Counted from the stretch's first letter, positions 47,373 to 59,358 are shown. The stretch: 64,000 nucleotides of DNA from Lepidodermella squamata (GCA_047495785.1 JBLDXI010000015.1:806001-870000); one strand, 5' to 3'. Made by a program: numbers and translations. The notes: a model not told the origin generated them from the sequence alone.

Positions 47373-50210
47373 TCATTTCTTGTCCGGTTCTTGCGTCGCT
47401 TTGTTGCTTTGAGATGACTTTTCCGGCTCAGATTTTTGCGCCTCGCCGCGACTCACCTGGCGTTCAATTTCGACGAGCCGCCGCGCCTGCTTCAACAGCG
47501 GCATGTCGATCATTTGATTCTGGAAGACGAACGCGCCGGCGCCCTTCGCCTGGTGCTTCTCGAATTCGCTGATCAGCTCAACGGCCCATTTGAGCCTTTG
47601 CTTCGATGGCGAGAACGCGGCGTTGATTATGTCGATCTGCGTAGGGTGGATGCACTGCTTGCCGGCGAAACCGAACCGAAAGCCTTCCTCGGCTTGATTT
47701 CGCAAGCCCTCACGATCTGAAAATAGGAAAATTTCGAATATTTTAATAAAATTGAGACTCAAATTTTTTTGTTTTCACGTACTTATCTCAAAGTAAGGAA
47801 TTGCCCTCAAAAATGAGTGTGTAACAAATCTTATTCGTCTACATCGATGCAGATCAATTTTTGCCAAGCAGATTTCGTTAATTCACCAAAGTTAAAAATC
47901 AACTGGTGGTCTATTGGCAGCTTTCAAACACGGAAAAATCCTATTTTCCCACTTTTTCTGGCAACGGGCCTCAATTTCTCTCTTAAATTCGAACACGCTA
48001 AAGCGCTATCATGCCTCCTACCTTGATTACTTGCCAAATATGTGATAAATGTAGAGGTTTGGAGGTATTTTACACGACAATGCGAAGGTTGAAAATGCAT
48101 TTGATGAGATATTCTGATGTTCAAGGTTCAAGTTAACCTGATTGGAAAAGTGTTTGATGCAGAACTAATCTTGTCTGTACGTCTGCGAATAAGGAAACTG
48201 AGGAAACTCTAAGGCTGAATTGATTGAGCCGGCGACCCCGACTTGGATTCAGGAATAAGTTACCGCAAGTATTCGAATTTCACGGCTAGTTTCCGCAGTA
48301 TCCTTTGCTTTCAAGTCAATACGTGTACCATTCCCTCTATTTTCAGTAGGTGTATAGCTAATGTGCGCCTTAGAAAGCTACTGCGAGAGCGTTGCGGAAA
48401 GTCGAAAGTGGTCGTTCATTGGTCCATTGAAAACAGCCTCAAAGAAAACTTTCCTTCAATGGCCAAACCCCTGCGCCGTGCGTTTTCAAAACTGACTTGT
48501 TTTTTGGATGCAGCCCTTTACAAACACTTCGGACTTCGGAAAAACCAATCAGCCGAGGAAGCGGAACTTCCATCAAGTCAATAAATTTCGTTTCGATTGA
48601 TATATGAATGGCTCAAAAGACGAGAAATGACCTCGCAATGCTGGTATTTTTCGAATATAAATTATATTTTAGAGAAATCTAGTCCTGGAGGCTTCAATAT
48701 TATGCTAAAACGCTAAATTTCTTTGAGCTTACTTTTAATATCAATATACACCATGTCGATGGGTTGTAGGCCGAATGCCCTCGCCACAGAGACGACCTTT
48801 TGCCTCGCGTACATGACTTCATCGGAGCGTTCCGACCGCACGGCGCCAATATCGGCGCAGTAGTCGTCCGAGCCGAACACGACGCCCTGGTAGTCGAATA
48901 TGGTCGTCTGGCTGCTGAGGGCCTCGCAGATGCGCTCCAGGTTGCACAGGCCGTCGGCTGTCTCGGCGTATGTGATGAGGCCGAGCGGCGTGTTCCGCTT
49001 ATTCACCGGGCTAGTTGATATCCGTTTCATCATCTACAAATAACAAGAACAAAAATTGATTAGAAATTATAAAAACACAGAAATCAATATATTAAAATAA
49101 TGAAATTATTAAAAATCAATCAATAAAAATTTAGATAACATATACAGCAACTGAGGATAATGTTGGACCAAGGAAAAAGCCATATTTTTGAGGCTTAAAA
49201 ATTATTCTCAAAATCTGGAAATTTGTCTAGTTATTTCCTATTTATCTGGAAATTTTGCCGAATTTTAGGAATTTTACCTGATTTTTTACTATTCAAAACA
49301 TTTCCGCATAATGCTAGACGATTGGGGGTAATTTTCTTGAATTTCGAACCTTGGGCATAATTTGAAAAAATATTCGAAAAAATTGTGCTTCAAATTATGA
49401 ATCCCGCTCAGTCCCATTTTTTATACGAATTCGACTATTCGCACACGCAAGTAAAAAATTACCCGATTTTCACTTGAATTTTCAGGTGAATGCCCGGCAG
49501 AAACAAATTATTCGATGTTCATTTTTCATTCGATAACTGAGAGACCAATGCTTTGGGAACACCCAAGCAAAAATTCTTGCCAAAATAATCGTTCATAAAG
49601 GAAATATAAGGATTTCCAAATCGGCATCCCAGGTTGTACTAACTTCAATATTTTCTAAAAAAAATCAAATTTTGCTTCAATCACCTTGGGACTTGAGCAA
49701 AACCTCAGTGGAATCAAAATCACCCTTCTTTTAAATTTCCGATTTGAATTCGAATCAACATGAAATTGGGCAGAATTTAATCTTATTAAAAATTATGGGA
49801 AAATTACGATAAATTAGGAATATGAAACTCACAATTTTAACATCGGTAAGAGTAGTGACTTTGGGCACGAGAATCGTTTTGACAAGATCGCCAACACTTA
49901 ACACGGCATTTATGTCGTCCTCGAAAAATTCACTCTGCGGCGAGTTGACCCTCACCGCCACGACTTTCATCGCGTCTGGTTTAGTCACGAGTTCGGCATT
50001 TGCGGCGAAAAATCGTTTCATGCCCTCGCGAGCCGCCGCTTTGCGATTTACGGCCACGCCGTCTTCCAACTCGACTACGCACGTATCAGCCGAGGCTGTT
50101 AGGATTTTCGACAGTTTTTTCTCGTCATCGGCCGGCACGTAGAACAACGACCGGTGCAGGTGGTAGGCGCGTCTTGCGACGGCATTGCTGACCAGGGTCG
50201 ATAGGAACAT
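47373..50210 (-). CDS. CLYBL: Citramalyl-CoA lyase, mitochondrial (CLYBL)
   Basis: Three exons: 50210-49833, 49033-48733 and 47716-47373 (1023 nt, 340 aa, the family's usual length). The short basic N-terminus (MFLSTLVSNAVARRAYHLHR) fits a mitochondrial presequence. Matching family blocks are SLFYVPADDEKKLSKI, VVELEDGVAVNRK, LVPKV, then ITYAETADGLCNLERICE, VFGSDDYCADIGA, MYARQKVVSVARAFGLQPIDMVYID, GFAGKQCIHPTQI and FQNQMIDMPLLKQAR, which contains the conserved Asp. The enzyme splits citramalyl-CoA to acetyl-CoA and pyruvate in C5-dicarboxylate (itaconate) detoxification and has malate synthase side activity. Loss of this step is known to impair vitamin B12 in mammals. The last 30 residues are Lys/Glu/Ser-rich and not part of the fold. 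Confidence 0.92.
47717..48732 (-). other. Intron 2 of CLYBL
   Basis: A 1016-nt intron. On the opposite strand a frame of ~113 codons (48243-48584) has a basic stretch (VRLRKLLRERCGKSK) but no known domain and no clear promoter; I do not call it a gene. Confidence 0.45.
49034..49832 (-). other. Intron 1 of CLYBL
   Basis: A 799-nt AT-rich intron with nothing recognisable inside. Confidence 0.5.
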
Positions 50211-50864
50211 AAACCGCCGGCAGAACGAGCAACAATAAATTAGATAGTCAACATATAAACACTAAAAAAAACATTATAAAATCAATTCAAAAATAAAAAT
50301 AATTTTTTAAATTTGAAAAAATTAAGAATCAAGGTAAAATACAAAGTTAACGGCAGTTGAAAAAAGTCTTAAAAAATGAATTTATTGAAAAAAAAACCAA
50401 GAACTAAGATGTTCCAAGCTTACAAAATTTTCTTCGATTTTTACAAAAATAATTTCTTGAAGCTGAACTGATAAAACCTTGCTCTCAAATGTTAGTAATG
50501 GTTATAAATGAAAAAAAACACGAAGTTTTGCTTAGCTATGATGCCTCACTGTGGCAAAAGTAACGGCAATAATTGCATCATTGGACAATGAATCAGCGAG
50601 AAAAAAATCAATATTTAATCGATTCAATTCGATTCCATGTAAACCAATCCTGAATAGTTATTCCTCTAACTATGTTTTCTTAAGATAAAACAGCCGAACT
50701 TAGCAATAAATCACTGGCTATCTTATCAGTTCAGCAGAATAAAATGAGTGGAATTATACTTCTCTGGAACACAGCACAGAATTTTGAAATTGATTAAATA
50801 TTTCAGGTTGAAATTCCAAGTTTAAACTCATACATTCAACAATCAGAGTCTTCGAGAAATATCA
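50211..50864. other. Intergenic spacer
   Basis: AT-rich. It holds the upstream region of CLYBL and, at 50865-50870, a minus-strand AATAAA for the next gene. No other features seen. Confidence 0.4.
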
Positions 50865-51021
50865 TTTATTAGCATTTGGAATTATACATTTTTTCGCATT
50901 CACATCAGCAGCAACGTCAAGTTCTAAAGCAGCAACAATCACGGTCATTTCATACCACATTTTCGTGATAAAATAGCACATATAGGACCGTAAACTTGTG
51001 AAATGTCCAGCCAGCAATTGC

Positions 51022-52227
51022 TCACTCTCCCCAGCCCATACCGTGCTGAGCACGGAACGTGTGCATAAGGCGATTGTTGTTCATGCCAAGGCGCAATTGA
51101 CGACTCAAGTACCGTTTCTGGCGGCAGCGCTGATCAGCTTTAATCATCGGAGTCAGGGCCATCAACGTACCAGCCCGGTTACTCATCAACAGCTGCTTAG
51201 ACTGCTGATATTGAGTGACAACAGACAAAATAGTTCGACGTTTTTCTTCGGCCGAGGCGAATCCGAGTCTGGCAATATTCGCAGGGCAGTGGAAGCCCTG
51301 AGGAACAGCTCGTAAATGCTGTTTGAAATACCGTTGTAAATCACGATGGCCTGCAGTTTGGCCAGAGGGTAACATCAAGGTCCAGCCGTCTTCATCAAAC
51401 ACCGGACCAGCTGGTTTGTGATCTTTAAAATCGTAGTACTTGAAATGGCGAGGGACATCAGGCTCATCGTCTTCATACTCAGAATCTTCCTCCTCGAATT
51501 CGTGGCGTAATTTCGTATGGCCCTTGTCAATCATGTGACTCTGAGCGGCTCGAGTTGAAGCGAATCGCATTTTGCAGAACAAACACTCGCAGCGAATTGT
51601 CACTCGGCAAGCTAAATGGCATAGCAAGCTTTTCAAATCACGAATTAATTCCGGTTGAGGCAGGAAAAAGCTGTGTTCTCTAGCCAAATGCGCAACTAAT
51701 GATTCGATGGTTTGTGTGTTTTTGAAAGTAGCAGCCGCTGCTAGATTAGTAGGACGCGGCCAGCGGCAGAAGAAACACTTCGGCGTCCAGTGCTCAAGTT
51801 CGTCGTCAGTTGGATCTTCTTCGCTCAGTGTTTCCCACGAGGCGTTACTTGCAACTTCATCTTCATCGCCACTATCTTGCATTTCGATCTTCTCAACAAC
51901 CGGTTTCGGCGCAGGAACGACTTGATCAGCATTTTGTGCATGCTTCAGTGACTTCAAATGGTTCTCATAGGCATTTTTCGTACCGAATTGTTTACTGCAT
52001 GTTGCGCAGTTGTAAGTTTCCTGCTTGGCGACAGCTGCTTGCTTAGCAGCTCCGCTTGCAGCGGCTAGTTTTTCTTCAAACGCTTCACGAGGCACGCAGG
52101 GTAGCCCATTAATTTTACGACGCAAGTTGTAACGATGCCATTCTGATTTGTAATGTTCCTTCTGTTGATCAGGATCAAATTCGTTCGTGACTCCACATGA
52201 CAAACAACCGTAAAGATGGGAACTCAT
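51022..52227 (-). CDS. ZNF622: 60S ribosome biogenesis factor ZNF622/REI1
   Basis: Single-exon gene of 401 aa, the normal length for the family. The first zinc finger is at residues ~8-31 (CLSC...H....H), followed by the family-specific stretch WHRYNLRRKINGLPCV. A second U1-like finger is at ~74-96 (CATCSKQFGTKNAYENHLKS). An acidic linker (~115-145) follows, then two more fingers (CFFC...HLAREH and CLFCKMRF...HMIDKGH). The C-terminal part contains RHFKYYDF and ends in basic residues with LRAQHGMGWG-like family features (TFRAQHGMGW). In yeast the orthologue REI1 acts in the cytoplasm, helping release and recycling of the Arx1/Alb1 export factors from pre-60S subunits. A housekeeping gene; start and end are unambiguous. 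Confidence 0.93.
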   Translation of the reverse strand: MSSHLYGCLSCGVTNEFDPDQQKEHYKSEWHRYNLRRKINGLPCVPREAFEEKLAAASGAAKQAAVAKQETYNCATCSKQFGTKNAYENHLKSLKHAQNADQVVPAPKPVVEKIEMQDSGDEDEVASNASWETLSEEDPTDDELEHWTPKCFFCRWPRPTNLAAAATFKNTQTIESLVAHLAREHSFFLPQPELIRDLKSLLCHLACRVTIRCECLFCKMRFASTRAAQSHMIDKGHTKLRHEFEEEDSEYEDDEPDVPRHFKYYDFKDHKPAGPVFDEDGWTLMLPSGQTAGHRDLQRYFKQHLRAVPQGFHCPANIARLGFASAEEKRRTILSVVTQYQQSKQLLMSNRAGTLMALTPMIKADQRCRQKRYLSRQLRLGMNNNRLMHTFRAQHGMGWGE

Positions 52228-54499
52228 TCAACAGTTTCTAAATAATCAGCTAAAAAACTAGCATAGTAAGGAATAAATATAAGGAATAAATATACAGTAT
52301 ACGACGTCATCTCATCAGCTGTCATCCCTTGCAGTATGGAGTATGAAGCCAACTGCAGTAATTGGAAGGCAAGAAACGAAGGTGGCAGGAGTGAGGAGTG
52401 ATGGGCGAGATATAACATTATACGTAATAGCTCAGCGCTCAGCGACACCGCCGCCCGCAGCTTTAAGTATAAGGAGTCAATGAGCTATTTATGACCGGAG
52501 ATTGGAGTAAATCGAAGACACTCAGGGTTCAGAGGTCAAGTTGGAAACTCCCGTCAGCCAAAACCTGTCCAAAGACAACCCGAGGAGCTCTAGGAATCGC
52601 TGCTGCCGAAACTATTTCATTACAAAAAGTCAATAAAACCTTATAATTATCAGAAAAATATTACCTTTAGGAATAATTGATAATTTTGAGATTAAATCAC
52701 ACATCTTGCAGCCGCATGTTTTTTAAGTCCGATTTTTTTTAGCCCCTTGCCATCTAACCTCTCTCGCGATATGTATGCCAGTTTCAATGCGGTATTTGCG
52801 AGCAATTTTTTAATGACTACAGCAATTTTTGTTCTATAGTTCGAACTTGCATAGCGGGACTTTGCGCTTTGAACAATCTGGACGAATTCTTATAATGCTT
52901 CGGGTGGCTCTCGCGAGCTTCGTTCGGATGGTGTGCCGAAATCGAGGACTTCATATGTAAAAAAATTGCATTATATGGACTCAAAAAATCGGACTTTTCA
53001 TAATTCGGAAAACTTTGGACAGGTTATAAGGTTCTAAGCACAAAAGTTGGGCAAACATAATGCAAAAGCGAGCATCTTGCGGTTAATAAACTGATGGATA
53101 ATCGATCTCATTGGTCGGGTAGGTTACACATCCCCTCTTATTCAGCTATCATCATCAGGTTAACAAAACTTGAAGAATTAGACACTAAATAATGAATAAA
53201 AATCACTAGCATACATAAGGGACCCCAAGCACAACTCAGGCCGGACCAGTCCGGTTTAACATGGCACTAAGATATGGGGTAAAAATAAAAGAAAGCAGCT
53301 GTATAACGCGCCCTCAAAAACCTCCATAGAATAATAGGGCGGTGAGCGTTATGAGTGTGGTGAGTTAGCAAAACTTCAATGATCGGTGACACACATATGT
53401 TATTCATCAATTCTGCCACCACAAGCTAAAAATTACATGCGTCTATCGAAGCGATTGAAAAGGTGCGCTGCTTCTCTATGCTGTCAAAATCACAATCAGG
53501 CTTTTAAAGAGTAGAAAAAGCAAGTCTGTAGAATGAATTATTTATTGCTTTAGGCTACCTGCAGAAACTTGACACTTGAATACTTCAGAAAAAAATATAC
53601 CGAGTGATGAATAAGGGCATCAAAAAACGGTAAATGATGATGATGAAAGAAATGAGCGCAGATGGACGATCTTTCTCAGAAACTTCGGATTCTCATTGGT
53701 CTTTCTCCTCAGTTTATCCCGGTACTTGACCCTTGACCCGGTTCTTAATATCTGAAGTTTACCCTTCATTATTGTGAAAGGACAGGGCGCGAGGCGGCGA
53801 CCTAATTACATATTTCAGCATAATTTAGTCTTGCATTTAAGAACACAACGCCGGTACTTTGAAGCCCATTAGGCTAGCAACTGCCGTGTCCGACTTTACA
53901 GTACAATATAGCTCCCATGGAGACATCGATGGTGGCAGACAAATTGATGGCGCACATAGTCAGTTACAAAACAAGACATAATCTAGGGACAGGTCCCTAT
54001 ATGAGAAGCGAGCTGTAGTTTCGCGCGCAGTATATTCCGCTTGTGTCTCGAGGGGTTCAATTCCAGAAATACCGTGGTTAAAAAATTGTGCTTTTGAGCT
54101 CTTTATATCGTCGACATTAGAGTAGTATATTGATTCGTAATTCATCCGTTTGTTTCACATATTTCTCCTCATTATTGAAGGCATAGGTCAACATTCTATT
54201 TCGACTGGTTCTATGTTGCGCCATCTATGTTACGTCATACATTAGCCGCATTTCCATTTCATTATTGCGATGCACCATGTTGCGGTGGTTTTCATTGCGA
54301 CTCTGTTACATTGCGACTATATTACACCTAGTTGCTCGAGAAGATCTTCACCGTAGTAAGATATTGGCTTATATCTAGCAAGAGCTTCTTAGAGCAAGAT
54401 GCCTGAGAGTAGAACAGCACTACCCAAAATCAGAGATCCCTCATTTGTGGCTCCAAGGCTTTCAGTCCAGTGTCTAGCCATGGTAGATACACATCTCTC
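52228..54499. other. Intergenic spacer
   Basis: About 2.3 kb with no reading frame longer than ~75 codons and no recognisable RNA. Base composition is mixed. Confidence 0.45.
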
Positions 54500-54577
54500 C
54501 GACCGATTTCTACTCCTCCGCCGAGGGGGGTGAAAGGCGTGAGGGCCCGGGCGGGCCCCCACGCCTACCACTAATTT
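54500..54577. repeat. GC-rich hairpin repeat, copy 1
   Basis: Shares CGACC(G/A)ATTTCTA and GCCGAGGGGGGTG with 55037-55118. It contains a near-perfect hairpin at 54535-54566 (14-bp arms with one mismatch, 4-nt loop GGGC). Confidence 0.75.
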
Positions 54578-54926
54578 CACGAATCGCCTCTTTTATCTGC
54601 GGCTCGGCGCTTACTGATACGTTATAGTCAAGGTCCAACTTCAGCCAATCAAAAAAACCGTGCCAATATTTTTAGGAAGAAAGTGAATAGTGAATTCATC
54701 GGAAAATAAATCGATATCATCCACATTTTCAGGTGATAATATCTAAAAACAGACAATTCAAGGTTAATTCCTGACAAATAAAATCAACAGAACAGTGTAT
54801 AAATTCGTGCAGATTTTGAATTATTCCGGATATCTCTATCCATGGGGATTCCGGATGACGTCACTCACCAACCCGACCCAATTATTCATTCGTCATATCT
54901 TGCGACATCAATAATTTGTTCTTACT

Positions 54927-54945
54927 GGGGGGGCTGTGCCCCCCC
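54927..54945. repeat. G7-CTGTG-C7 hairpin, copy 1
   Basis: Seven G, CTGTG, seven C, followed by AACCCCCC. A perfect inverted repeat with a 5-nt loop; repeated 67 bp downstream. Confidence 0.8.
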
Positions 54946-54993
54946 AACCCCCCCTATTATCTTCTCTTCCGACACCTTTCCTTTCTTCTGACT

Positions 54994-55012
54994 GGGGGGG
55001 CTGTGCCCCCCC
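54994..55012. repeat. G7-CTGTG-C7 hairpin, copy 2
   Basis: Identical hairpin to 54927-54945, again preceded by ACT and followed by AACCCCCC, so the repeated unit is about 67 bp. Confidence 0.8.
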
Positions 55013-55036
55013 AACCCCCCCTTTTCTCATCTCTTG

Positions 55037-55118
55037 CGACCAATTTCTATTCCTCAGCCGAGGGGGGTGGAAGGCGTGGTGGAGTGGGCTGCGCCCCCTC
55101 CCCCACGCCTACCACTAA
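55037..55118. repeat. GC-rich hairpin repeat, copy 2
   Basis: Diverged copy of 54500-54577. Its hairpin at 55072-55110 has arms of 18 bp matching at 16 positions around a TGC loop. The two copies keep the shape while changing the loop and inner arms. Confidence 0.75.
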
Positions 55119-55686
55119 CTTATCTGCGTAACTTACATCATGCTTTATCTGCGGTTCCAATCATCCTAACAGTTCCTGCATGTGTTTTTCAAGGTGGCGT
55201 CGTGTAAGCTGCATTTTATGTAGCTTATTATGACCACACAGTGACCAGAAAATCGTGACGGAACAATTGGGTTCAAGGGCTAAATGTGCCTTGTCCGTGT
55301 GAATTCCTTGTCATCAATGATGTGATCCGTGATCAACTATTCCTTGGAGTAACAGTTTTCCTATATGACGTCGATCTTTGATCACCGCCTTAGCGCGTAA
55401 ATTCAAATTCAAAACGTGTTCTTCACATTAATAAAAAATTGTCTTCGTTTTAAATTTTAAATTTTAAATAGTTAATTATTTCAATAACATTTTTTTAGTT
55501 TGAAGATCGTTCTCAGACGCCCCCTACTCATCCTCTTCCCTCCTCCCCCCCCCCCCCCCCCCCCCCAGAGAGAAGAAAGAAGGAAGCTCGCTACGCTCGC
55601 TTCTCAATAAATGATTCTAACCACAGTACTTCCGCTATTCGATAATTTTATCCTAGATAAAGGTTGCAATTGCATTTGTCTTAGAA
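55119..55686. other. Upstream region of the first Cys-loop channel gene
   Basis: Contains a run of 22 C residues at 55545-55566, followed by AGAGAGAAGAAAG and a GAAGCTCGCTACGCTCGCTTC-like imperfect palindrome at about 55585. No reading frame. Assembly error at the C run is possible. Confidence 0.5.
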
Positions 55687-56942
55687 ATGAACGTAATATT
55701 TTACTTATGGCTCTTTATCTGCACCGCTGTGTTTCCAGAAACTAAGCAACATGAGGAAGATGGCTCTTGGTTCATTTCGAAGTCGGAACCTATAATGCGA
55801 ACTGATGACTTGGCGGATTATTTCGCTAAAAAATGCCCGATTTCCTTATCAAAAAACCTACCTATTGAGATTGCAATGCGAACGAACTTCACATCATCAG
55901 TAGATCTCGATTTTTCGTTTTCGCTTCTGAGATTCGACGGCATTGACGACATAGAGAAAAGCATGTCAGTCTTCGCTGAAGTAACTATCAACTGGTTGAT
56001 TCCATGTGAAACTGGAGCAATGAAGGGTTTTGCTAATGGGTCTTTCGAACACAACCCCGAAACCATATTTTACTGGAAAAGTTTGAGTGATATGTGGTAC
56101 CCACGAATGACGCATATCAACGCTCTACTCGATGCGCATCCCTTCGAAAAGTAAGCAAATGAGTACGCCAACTCCGGCTAAAAGGATAAACCGGATTTTT
56201 TTTCAGATTGATCGAACGAGTTATGGTTTTCCCTCTAGCGGAGGATCCTTCGGGTAGATTTGAGCTTAGAGGCCGATTCATTTCTTCCTGCGATGATTTC
56301 AGCTTCCGGAAATTTCCTTTCGATGTTCTCAATTGCTCATTAACTTTTGAACTTTTCAGCCAGCATTCCGTTCTAAAAATAGATGAAAATACAGTCAAGT
56401 TCATTGTTGACCCTTCATCAAAGTTCACTGACGAATCTGATGTCTGGGAGTTTTCGCCACCTCTTACATGGCAAATCCAGGTGAATTCACGATCAACCGG
56501 TGACCATGACGCCATAAGTTTGTCTATCAAATATCGGCGGAAATCGGCCTATTTTGCTGGGACGATTTTCCTTCCGATGATCACGCTTTTCGCACTACAA
56601 CTTGCAGCTTTGTTAATGGACCCGGCTGTTCCAGACCGGCCGATGTTCTGCATAACTGTTGTCCTTTCAATGGCTGTCATTCAATCTCTTGTCCAGTCAA
56701 ACCTGCCTCAAACAGCTGAAAATGTCTTGGTTGTGGATATAATTATGGCTAAATTAGCACTAAGCGCTATTATCACGATCTACACGCTTGTTGTTGGCTT
56801 CATTGCGGAGTCGAGTCTCAAAGAAAAACAAGTCGGTAAATTTAGCTTGGTAAGAGGTAAGAGCGATCTGGCAATGTTCGGTCTCGCTATGGCTGTGATA
56901 ATATTGATGTATATCATCTGCCTTTCAATGATGTTATCTTGA
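55687..56942 (+). CDS. Divergent Cys-loop ligand-gated ion channel subunit, copy 1
   Basis: Two exons, 55687-56150 and 56207-56942 (1200 nt, 399 aa). The sequence begins with a signal peptide (MNVIFYLWLFICTAVFP), then an extracellular beta-sandwich domain with WYPRM near the usual binding-loop position. The Cys-loop reads CDDFSFRKFPFDVLNC, with FPFD conserved. Membrane segments follow: AGTIFLPMITLFALQLAALL (M1, conserved Pro), MFCITVVLSMAVIQSLVQSN (M2), IIMAKLALSAIITIYTLVVGFI (M3), and after a ~20-residue loop LAMFGLAMAVIILMYIICLS (M4). The Cys-loop has 14 residues between cysteines; the family standard is 13. The M3-M4 loop is very short compared with ordinary receptors. The pentameric family gates ions on transmitter binding. 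Ligand and ion cannot be assigned. Confidence 0.88.
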
Positions 56943-57408
56943 AACCAGTTGTGAAACGATATCAGTAAAATATTTAACACAATTAACTCGTATTCCATCA
57001 ACTTGGTGCTTTTTGAAATATAAAAGCTGAACTGAATTCGACAAATTTATTAGAATCTGACATCTGTGCACGCCTCGTACAATATGAGACCAGATTCATT
57101 GGCTCTTCGATTCAGTGTAGTCCGTGCATTTTTACGTCGATTCTTCGAGGTGTTAATTCCGATGACGCATTTCGTCTCTAGGTCATCAAGAAACACCAAA
57201 CTAGTAAACACTCCGTCTATCATACGCATCGACAGGCTCCCAAGGTTACAGCGGTAATACGTGAGAGTGTGAATGCCTAAAAAGCATTAGAAAAAATCAA
57301 TGATCACAGACCGAAATACTTGCCCACGGCTACCACCGCTTATGCCAGAGTGATTTGACACAATGCATTTTTTGATCTCCATCAGGACGCTGTGAATTCG
57401 CAGGCACC
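56943..57408. other. Spacer between tandem channel genes
   Basis: 466 bp, no gene recognised. The downstream gene starts at 57409, seven nt after an acceptor-like GCAGGCACC. Confidence 0.4.
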
Positions 57409-58645
57409 ATGCAATTCATCCTATTTCTTGCGTTATCTCTATCAGCAGCCAATGGGCAGCACGAGGAAGGAGGCAATTGGCTCGTGTCTAAGTCAGATCC
57501 AGTTATGCAAACTGACGAATTGGCTAATTATTTCGCAAAGAAATGTCCCATGTCCCTATCGAAGAACCTACCAAATGAAATAGCTATGCGAACTAATTTC
57601 ACATCGGCTGTCGACCTTGATTTCTCATTTTCTCTGTTACGATTCGATGGAATCGACGACATAGAGAAGAGCATGTCTGTATTTGCAGAGGTAGCGATAA
57701 ATTGGTTGATACCCTGCGAAACAGGAGCTATGAAGGACTTCGTGAGCGGGATACCAAAAGATAAAAAAGATGGCATTTTTTTCTGGAAGAATCTAAGCGA
57801 AATGTGGTACCCAAGGATGACCCATGTCAATGCATTATTGGACGCGCATCCTTTTGAAAAGTTGGTACTTTGAATCCTTGAATTGTTAGAAAATGTTATT
57901 TTTTCTCCGCAGACTAATGGAGCGGGTTATGGTTTTTCCTCTCTTGGACGATCCATCAGGTAGATTCGAGCTGCGAGGTAGATTTGTGTCATCTTGCGAC
58001 GACTTCAGTTTCCGAAAATTCCCCTTCGACGTGTTAAACTGCTCTTTGATATTCGAGCTATTCAGTCTCCATTCTGTGCTTCGTATCGACACGGAAAACG
58101 CTCGATTCCTTATCGATCCATCATCGCAATTTACGGACGACTCGGATGTCTGGCAGTTCATACCACCCCTGGGGCAGCAAGTGTTGATAAATTCGCGGTC
58201 AACCGGTGATCACGATGCTATAAGCTTGTCGATTAAATATAAACGAAAATCGGGCTATTTTGCTGGAACAATTTTTCTGCCCATGATAACGCTTTTCGCT
58301 CTTCAATTGGCTGCCCTATTGATGGATCCTGGGGTTCCAGATCGGCCAATGTTTTGTATTACGGTTGTTCTATCCTTTGCCGTCATTCAATCACTCGTTC
58401 AATCGAGTCTCCCTGAAACGGCAGAGAATGTGCTTGTAGTCGACCTAATCCAGGCAAAGCTGGCAATAAGCGCACTGCTGACATTTTACGCCCTTGTTAC
58501 CGGTTTTATCGCCGAGTCTAGCTATGGGGAAAAGAAAATCGGAAAGTTCAGTTTAGTTCGGGCCATGGATCTGATTACCTTCGGTCTCGTGATGTTCGTC
58601 ATCATTTTGCTCTACATTATTTGCCTTTCAATGATGATGTCCTGA
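57409..58645 (+). CDS. Divergent Cys-loop ligand-gated ion channel subunit, copy 2
   Basis: Two exons, 57409-57860 and 57913-58645 (1185 nt, 394 aa), with the intron at exactly the same codon and phase as in the upstream gene, so this is a tandem duplicate. It has a signal peptide (MQFILFLALSLSAANG), the same extracellular pattern (LANYFAKKCPMSLSKNLP, WYPRMTHVNALLDAHPFEK) and the same 14-residue Cys-loop. The four membrane segments and the short M3-M4 loop are also retained. The donor here is GTTGGT, less typical than GTAAGC in copy 1. Differences are concentrated in the N-terminus and a few extracellular positions (GIPKDKKDG against GSFEHNPET), which could alter the ligand. The two products may form a heteropentamer, an inference from duplication alone. 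Confidence 0.88.
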
Positions 58646-59358
58646 ACGGCTGGCCCTTTTGAAGCTGCCGCTGAAAAAACAGTAGTCAAATCAACCATTT
58701 ACCTGTGATACCCAAAAGCTATTGTGGTACCCATAGAAACCCCGTTTGCTGAATAATGAATTGTAGAAAAGTAACTAAAGTAAAGAAATTTTTCAGTAGA
58801 AGGTGACTAATTTAAATATGATTCCATTGCCGGAAGTTGCAAGACTAATGCTGCAGTAATTTCAGGCGTCATAGATAAAGGTTAACCTCCATCTATGTCA
58901 GGCGTAGTCTTTGGGGACGACTGCACTAGAATTTTTTAGCGGTTAACCTCTTCAGAATCAAATGCACCAGATGTAATTTGCTTTCAAATCGAAACCTAAA
59001 CTTAGCCTCGCGGGTGACTTTTGCCCCGCTGACCAGCCATGAGAAAGCGAGAAGCTTAGTACATTCAAGGCGATTTCAGACGAAGTAACGATTACCAGGC
59101 TCATCTGCCAAATTGCCAAGCAAAAGAAAATGGCTGATATTGACGTAGAATGGAAATTTTGGCTACGTTTGACCTTGAAACAGGACGAGCAGATCTACAC
59201 TCCTAGATGACTGCTAACAAAATGAAACCCAAAATGCATTGCCGAGATTTATTGTCAAATTATAACAGCTGAAATCATGATGCAAAACTGGGTAAAAGTA
59301 GCAAAATTAGTAGAAAAAACATTGTCATATCAGTTTCTTGGAGAGTTGAGAACATTTT
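58646..59358. other. Intergenic spacer
   Basis: About 700 bp between the second channel gene and the Hsp70 pseudogene. No feature recognised. Confidence 0.4.

Noticed and set aside
48243-48584. 113-codon plus-strand frame in CLYBL intron 2
   Set aside because: No domain, no clear splice or promoter context, and composition like the surrounding intron.
54040-54090. GGTTCAATTCC resembling a tRNA B box
   Set aside because: No A box or cloverleaf arms can be formed around it.
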